Below, piece after piece: positions 59,569 through 64,000 of a stretch of 64,000 bases of DNA. The position numbers were made by a program, and so were the translations under genes. This DNA is from Psychrobacillus sp044762855 (GTDB taxonomy: Bacteria; Bacillota; Bacilli; Bacillales_A; Planococcaceae). The notes below the pieces were generated by a model. It made no database searches. It saw only the letters and a program-made list of their open reading frames with translations, and was not told the origin of the DNA. The stretch lies in NCBI RefSeq assembly GCF_044762855.1, contig NZ_JBIWFB010000001.1, positions 558,001 through 622,000 on the forward strand, in the 5' to 3' direction. How positions within the stretch are numbered: the first letter of the stretch is position 1; each line of letters begins with the position of its first letter.

Positions 59569-60774
59569 ATGAACAAACCATTAGAAGGCATAAAAATATT
59601 AGATTTAACTTGGGTTTATTCAGGTCCCTACGCTACATTATTGCTCCAAGATTTAGGTGCGGAAATAGTGAAAGTAGAAATGCCAGGAGTTGGTGATAAG
59701 ACTCGGTATTTTCCACCTTTACAAAATCAGGAAAGTGGCTATTTCTATATGCTGAATCGAGATAAGAAATCCATTGCACTAGATTTGAAAAAGAAGGAAG
59801 ATCAACAAGTTTTTAAACAGTTGGTAAAAAACTTTGATGTCGTAGTAGAAAATTTCCTCCCTGGAACAATGGACAAAATGAATATAGGTTATAAATCTTT
59901 ACAAAGGGAAAATGCTTCATTAATCTATGCATCTATTTCAGGTTTTGGTAGTTTTGGTCCATATGCACAACTTCCTTGCATTGATCCTATAGCGCAGGCA
60001 ATGGGAGGTTTAATGAGCCTAACTGGAGAGAGGGGAGGATCGCCACAAAAGACAGGTCCTGGTATTACAGATGGAATTTCTGGAATTTATCTGGCGCTTG
60101 GAATTGTAAGTGCTTTATATCAACGAATGCAAACAGGCGAAGGGCAACAAATTGAAGTGAGCATGGTAGAAAGCACTGTATCTGTTTTAGAAGACGCTAT
60201 CATTCGAGCAAGTATGACAAAAGAAACGTTGGAGGCAAAAGGGAATACAGATCCGTTTGGTGCTCCTTGGGATGCATTTAAAACAAAAGATAATAAATGG
60301 GTGATGGTCTGCGCGCTAGGAAGTAAACAGTTTCAAACATGTTTCAATTTAATTGGAAGAGAAGATCTCGCCGAGGAATTTGCGGGTGAAACAGAAGATG
60401 CGTATGAAAAAAGAAACCAACACTTGGAGATGTTAAACTCTGTGTTTGGAAAGTGGGTAAAGCAACAAACTGCACAACAGGCGCTGGATATTCTTAAACA
60501 AGAAGATATTCTCATCGGTGATGTTAAGACGGTAAATGAATTGCTTACGGATCCTCATCTAATAGAACGTAAAATGTTATCTACTTTGGAGCATGAATCT
60601 TTAGGAACAATTCAAATTGCCAATTCACCTATTTTATTTAACGGTCAGCGCTATTGTTCCACTTTGAAAGAACATGTGAGTACAACCAAAATAGGAGAGC
60701 ACACGGAGGAAATATTACAACAATATTTAGGTAACACGATAATTAAAAGCAAAGATAAGGAGATGAAAGAGTAA
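59569..60774 (+). CDS. Family III CoA-transferase (CaiB/BaiF)
   Basis: 401 residues. Starts LEGIKILDLTWVYSGPYATL, typical of the family. The CoA-binding ADVVVENFLPG-like motif is VVVENFLPGTMDKM, and the catalytic Asp is in TGPGITDGISGIYLAL (about residue 168). Transfers CoA between two carboxylic acids without ATP. Together with the ligase it suggests a CoA-dependent catabolic route whose product could donate CoA to fresh substrate. GGAGGGG precedes the ATG. Its stop overlaps the next start (TAATG). Confidence 0.9.
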   Translation: MNKPLEGIKILDLTWVYSGPYATLLLQDLGAEIVKVEMPGVGDKTRYFPPLQNQESGYFYMLNRDKKSIALDLKKKEDQQVFKQLVKNFDVVVENFLPGTMDKMNIGYKSLQRENASLIYASISGFGSFGPYAQLPCIDPIAQAMGGLMSLTGERGGSPQKTGPGITDGISGIYLALGIVSALYQRMQTGEGQQIEVSMVESTVSVLEDAIIRASMTKETLEAKGNTDPFGAPWDAFKTKDNKWVMVCALGSKQFQTCFNLIGREDLAEEFAGETEDAYEKRNQHLEMLNSVFGKWVKQQTAQQALDILKQEDILIGDVKTVNELLTDPHLIERKMLSTLEHESLGTIQIANSPILFNGQRYCSTLKEHVSTTKIGEHTEEILQQYLGNTIIKSKDKEMKE

Positions 60775-61727
60775 TGAAGGTGGATTGTTCTAATACATTA
60801 CCTGAGTTCATTATCGAAGGTTTTTCGAATCCTGGACCTGAAAATGAAGGTTACTTAAAAGTATTCGGACCACAATGGGCAGAAATGATTGGCTGGACGA
60901 AGCAAAAGTTCTTTGAAAAAATTGAGCAAACAAATATTAATTTGGTTATTCAAGAAGTAATGCAAGAAATGGAAAAACGATTTTCTATGGATAACTTTAT
61001 TAAACAATTAGATGACTCAGAGATAGTTTTTCATGCTATTCATAATATGGATTACGGTAGAGATGGAGATGAGGAGCCAGCTGATCATGATTATGTGGCA
61101 AGTATACTAGCAAAATATCCTGACAAATTTTTCGGGTTTGCGGGTTTTAATCCACACAAAGGAGTTAAAAGTCTAAAAGTTGTTCGAAAGGCACTAACGG
61201 AACAAGGGTATAAGGCAGTGGTACTCCCACCATATGAGCATGGATTACCTGCTAATGATAGAAGATACTATCCTCTATACGCCTTATGTGAGGAATTAGA
61301 TGTGCCAATATGGATTCATACATCGATTAATTATTTTAAGAACACCTCTTTATACATTGATCATCCTTCCAATTTGGAACAGCCTTTGACAGATTTTAAA
61401 AATCTGAAAATCATAGCGGGTCATGGTGGTTGGCCATGGGTGAACGATATGGTGGGGATGTTATTAAAATATGAAAATCTATATGTTGATACATCTGCTT
61501 TCCGTCCAAAATACGTAGCAGAAAAAAATACAGGCTGGGATATGTATATGTATTATGCTGATCGAATGCTTCAAGATAAAATATTATTTGCTACAGACTG
61601 GTTGACTATGGGGATACCTCTTTCGGAAGTAGTAAAGGAAGTGGAGAATTGGCCATTACGCGATTCTGTCAGAAGTAAATATTATTGGGAAAATGCGAAT
61701 AGATTGTTCAAATTAAATCTCTCATAA
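60774..61727 (+). CDS. Amidohydrolase-2 family protein
   Basis: 317 residues of the ACMSD/resorcylate-decarboxylase-like TIM-barrel family. Recognised parts are FFGFAGFNPHKGVKSL, VPIWIHTSINYF (metal His), KIIAGHGGWPWVNDM (His) and KILFATDWLTMG (metal Asp). The usual N-terminal HxH pair is missing; the corresponding start reads MKVDCSNTLPEF. The metal site may therefore be altered, though many family members are non-oxidative decarboxylases or lactonases with one metal. Translationally coupled to the CoA-transferase gene. The substrate is unknown. Confidence 0.82.
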   Translation: MKVDCSNTLPEFIIEGFSNPGPENEGYLKVFGPQWAEMIGWTKQKFFEKIEQTNINLVIQEVMQEMEKRFSMDNFIKQLDDSEIVFHAIHNMDYGRDGDEEPADHDYVASILAKYPDKFFGFAGFNPHKGVKSLKVVRKALTEQGYKAVVLPPYEHGLPANDRRYYPLYALCEELDVPIWIHTSINYFKNTSLYIDHPSNLEQPLTDFKNLKIIAGHGGWPWVNDMVGMLLKYENLYVDTSAFRPKYVAEKNTGWDMYMYYADRMLQDKILFATDWLTMGIPLSEVVKEVENWPLRDSVRSKYYWENANRLFKLNLS

Positions 61728-61741
61728 TAAATAGAAGCGGA

Positions 61742-63199
61742 GTGAACAAGCTTATGCAAAAAGTAAATGCGCCTGTCCAATCAATTCAAACAGCTAATAC
61801 GTTAAACAAAGCTTTGACTAAATGGGATTTACTTTCTATAGGAATCGGAGCTGTAATAGGATGGTCATGGGTAATATACGGAGGGGTTTGGTCGACAATT
61901 CCTGGAAGTATGGGAGGAATCATTGCATTTATAATCGGTGGAATATTATGTACGTTCATTGGATTCACGTACGCTGAATTGTCTTCCGCCCTCCCTTATG
62001 CCGGCGGAGATATCGTTTATACGTATGAAGGGCTTGGTTCTAAATGGGCCTATTTCTCCGGGGCGTTCCTTACCGTAATATTCGCTGGTTTAATCATTGT
62101 TGAAACGATTATGCTACCGCTTATGTTAGGGGCATTAGGATTTCCAGTTCCTCAATTTGTTCCACTGTATACGCTAGGTGGAGAGGTAGTTTATTTGTCT
62201 TATGTAATTCTTTCTGTTTTAGTAAACCTTTTTTTTGCCATAATGAATTATAGGGGAATAGAATTTTCGAAAACCTTTCAAACCATTACGGTAGCTGTCC
62301 TATTATTCGCTGCAATTTTTTATGTGGCGAGTGGAACTGTACTTGGTAATGTGGAGAATGCTAAGCCGTTTTTTACTGGTATTGAAGGACTTTCACTAAC
62401 ACTTTTGATGGTACCGGGTTTTTTACTTGGTTTCAATGCGATTGCACAGGCAGCTGAAGAAACATCGATCAAGCCATCTTTAATTGGAAAAATTGTCATA
62501 TTAACCGTTTGGGCAAGTGTTTTCTTCTATATTTTTATTATTATTGGAACTTCTTTTTCTACTGACATGCAATTACGTGAAACTGCTCAAATTGTCGTAC
62601 TCGATTCTTTATTAGTAATGTACCCTTCTTCCTCTCTACCGATGTTGTTTGTAGCAATCGCTTCCTTAATTGGATTACTTACATCTTGGAATGCTGCTTA
62701 TATAGCTGCTAGTCGGGTTTTGCTGAGTATGGGAAGAGGAAAATATATTCCGAGTAAGTTTGCCAAAATTCATAGCACTTATAAAACACCTGGTGAAGCA
62801 ACGAAGTTTTTATTTATCATTACGAGCTTTGGAGCTTTGTTAGGAACAAGTCAACAAATTTTCGGAAGCCTTGTAAATGTGGTAGGTTTCTTTGCGGTAT
62901 TTTCTTGGCTCCTTGTTACTATTTCATTTGTTCGTTTGAGAAAACTGCAGCCTGATTTAGTTCGTCCTTATCGTGTAAAAAGTGGGAGGACGATAGGGGT
63001 TTTGGCAATTCTTTCGCTTATATTCTATTTGTTTCTATATACTCCGTTTAATCCATTAGGTGGTTTAAATTTTGCAGAATTAATGATCACTATTGGCATC
63101 TTAATAGTCATTGCAATTGTATACTTCAAATATGTTCATTCTTCTGCAATTGATGAAAATCTTCGAAAAGCAATGCTTTTTGGTGGGGCAGAAGAGTAA
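61742..63199 (+). CDS. APC-superfamily permease
   Basis: 485 residues, about 12 membrane helices. TM1 has the family SIGIGAVIGWSWVIYGG start, and YAELSSALPYAGGDIVYTYE lies after TM2. FLLGFNAIAQAAEETSIKP is typical of amino-acid/polyamine/organocation transporters. It probably imports the acid or amine degraded by the three preceding enzymes. GTG at 61742 has only a weak ribosome site; the ATG at 61754 behind GCGGAG is an alternative. A terminator follows. Confidence 0.87.
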   Translation: MNKLMQKVNAPVQSIQTANTLNKALTKWDLLSIGIGAVIGWSWVIYGGVWSTIPGSMGGIIAFIIGGILCTFIGFTYAELSSALPYAGGDIVYTYEGLGSKWAYFSGAFLTVIFAGLIIVETIMLPLMLGALGFPVPQFVPLYTLGGEVVYLSYVILSVLVNLFFAIMNYRGIEFSKTFQTITVAVLLFAAIFYVASGTVLGNVENAKPFFTGIEGLSLTLLMVPGFLLGFNAIAQAAEETSIKPSLIGKIVILTVWASVFFYIFIIIGTSFSTDMQLRETAQIVVLDSLLVMYPSSSLPMLFVAIASLIGLLTSWNAAYIAASRVLLSMGRGKYIPSKFAKIHSTYKTPGEATKFLFIITSFGALLGTSQQIFGSLVNVVGFFAVFSWLLVTISFVRLRKLQPDLVRPYRVKSGRTIGVLAILSLIFYLFLYTPFNPLGGLNFAELMITIGILIVIAIVYFKYVHSSAIDENLRKAMLFGGAEE

Positions 63200-63201
63200 T
63201 G

Positions 63202-63238
63202 AAAAAGCACTCGATGTGGACGCATTGAGTGCTTTTTT
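63202..63238. terminator. Bidirectional terminator after the permease
   Basis: AAAAAGCACTCGATG pairs with CATTGAGTGCTTTTT (one mismatch) around TGGACG. It separates the operon from the convergent LysR gene. Confidence 0.92.
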
Positions 63239-64000
63239 ACGGAAGGATAGGCTGGTATTTCCACTCGTTAATATACGTAGTGAGTGCCTTAATAATTTCT
63301 GACTCTTCATTGCTCCAATGTTTTTTGGCGGAGTAGACTAATCCGAGTGATACTTTTGGAAGTCCTGAATCTTGTAGTGGAATAGCAATAATTTCTCCTG
63401 AGATAACATATGGATTACTATATAGCTCATTTTCCGTTTCTATTGTAATGGCAATTCCTTTAGCAATCGTTTCACGAAGCGTATCCGTATTATTGGATTT
63501 AAAAAGAATATTTAGAGTTCCATTTCTATTTATATAATCCTTTAAAAACCAATTCATGAATTCACCATTGTACATAATTATTGGCTGTGTATGTAAATCC
63601 TCGTAGGTCACATAGTTTTTATGGGATAAGACAGAATCCTTTGATACTAGTACGTAAAACCGAATATCCATTAAAGCTTGTATACGTAAAGAAGTATGAG
63701 GCGTGATCGTCTTTTCATAAATAGCTATTAAACTTATATCAATTTCTTGGTTAATAACAGATTCCCTTAAAGACAAGGAACTCGCTTCAATATACTCAAT
63801 TTCGAGCTGAGGGAACTTTTTTTGAAAGGAAAGTAAAGCAGGAGTTAAAAAGTATAAATGTAATCCTGCAACTGTACCGATTGTAAGCTTTCTATTTGAT
63901 CGTTTGATTTCCATAGATTTGTCTTTCATTTCATCAATAAGGCCCATTATTTTCTGTGCTTGCTCTAGAAAAAAAGAAGCTTCTACTGTAGGGACAACCC
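63237..64000 (-). CDS. LysR-family regulator, N-terminus beyond the window
   Basis: The visible frame runs to the window edge (VVPTVEASFFLEQAQKIMGL is the linker helix after the helix-turn-helix). It contains the LysR effector-binding domain: KLTIGTVAGLHLYFLTPALL, FPQLEIEYIEASSLSLRESV, DISLIAIYEKTITPH, and GIAITIETENELY. About 253 residues are seen. The DNA-binding part is missing only because of the window border. It lies tail to tail with the CoA ligase/transferase/permease operon and is its likely regulator, sensing an aromatic or organic acid. This is inferred from position. Confidence 0.85.
   Translation of the reverse strand, partial: VVPTVEASFFLEQAQKIMGLIDEMKDKSMEIKRSNRKLTIGTVAGLHLYFLTPALLSFQKKFPQLEIEYIEASSLSLRESVINQEIDISLIAIYEKTITPHTSLRIQALMDIRFYVLVSKDSVLSHKNYVTYEDLHTQPIIMYNGEFMNWFLKDYINRNGTLNILFKSNNTDTLRETIAKGIAITIETENELYSNPYVISGEIIAIPLQDSGLPKVSLGLVYSAKKHWSNEESEIIKALTTYINEWKYQPILP

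Overview
The window reads as the chromosome of a low-GC Gram-positive bacterium of the Bacillales. Family Planococcaceae (Psychrobacillus/Lysinibacillus-like) is the best guess, from strong GGAGG ribosome sites, frequent TTG/GTG starts, a ComK homologue, an RsbR-type stressosome protein, SLH and SbsC-type S-layer anchoring domains and CcpA-like cre boxes. Taxonomy is inference from gene content only. No rRNA, tRNA, CRISPR array or prophage was seen.

Layout. (1) 0-6 kb: an amidase facing a minus-strand operon of a GAF-PAS-GGDEF-EAL protein, an acetolactate-synthase-like ThDP enzyme and a carboxymuconolactone-decarboxylase-like protein. (2) 6.5-14.4 kb: a sugar-acid-type catabolic operon (KdgD, ketoglutarate-semialdehyde dehydrogenase, RidA, an M29/NicX-like metalloenzyme, a DctPQM TRAP transporter, a FadR-type GntR regulator). 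Its promoter carries a FadR-type operator over the -10. (3) 14.5-34 kb: household and surface genes (DUF1292, CAP protein, RsbR-like, ComM, OppA-like lipoprotein, a 1,602-residue subtilase with Ig-like repeats, an SLH-NlpC/P60 hydrolase, ComK and a small sigma factor, an SbsC-domain protein). They are interspersed with palindromic repeats and one REP-associated Y1 transposase. (4) 33.8-36.5 kb: a stand-alone EAL phosphodiesterase, a divergent PlcR-like regulator with an unannotated 41-residue PapR-like peptide gene, and a possible non-coding RNA. (5) 36.6-48 kb: a phenol/catechol meta-cleavage island. It has a two-component HpaB/HpaC hydroxylase, catechol 2,3-dioxygenase, the 4-oxalocrotonate branch down to pyruvate and acetyl-CoA, an IclR and a PucR-type regulator, and two near-identical promoter modules. 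(6) 48-57.8 kb: RNase H-like, GDSL, small membrane proteins, a large SbsC-anchored 5'-nucleotidase fusion, two tandem paralogues of unknown function, a deaminase and a dehydrogenase. (7) 58-64 kb: an aryl-CoA ligase, family III CoA-transferase, amidohydrolase and APC permease operon with a LysR regulator cut by the window end.

Most notable are the PlcR/PapR-like quorum-sensing cassette with an exported peptide ending LDLPHIY (34.8-35.9 kb), and a REP system. The latter comprises one transposase and two palindrome families in more than a dozen copies, including two perfect 43-bp palindromes. Also of note are the c-di-GMP/ThDP operon and the paired promoter modules of the aromatic island. Most products are assigned from recognised motifs and context; no database search was possible.
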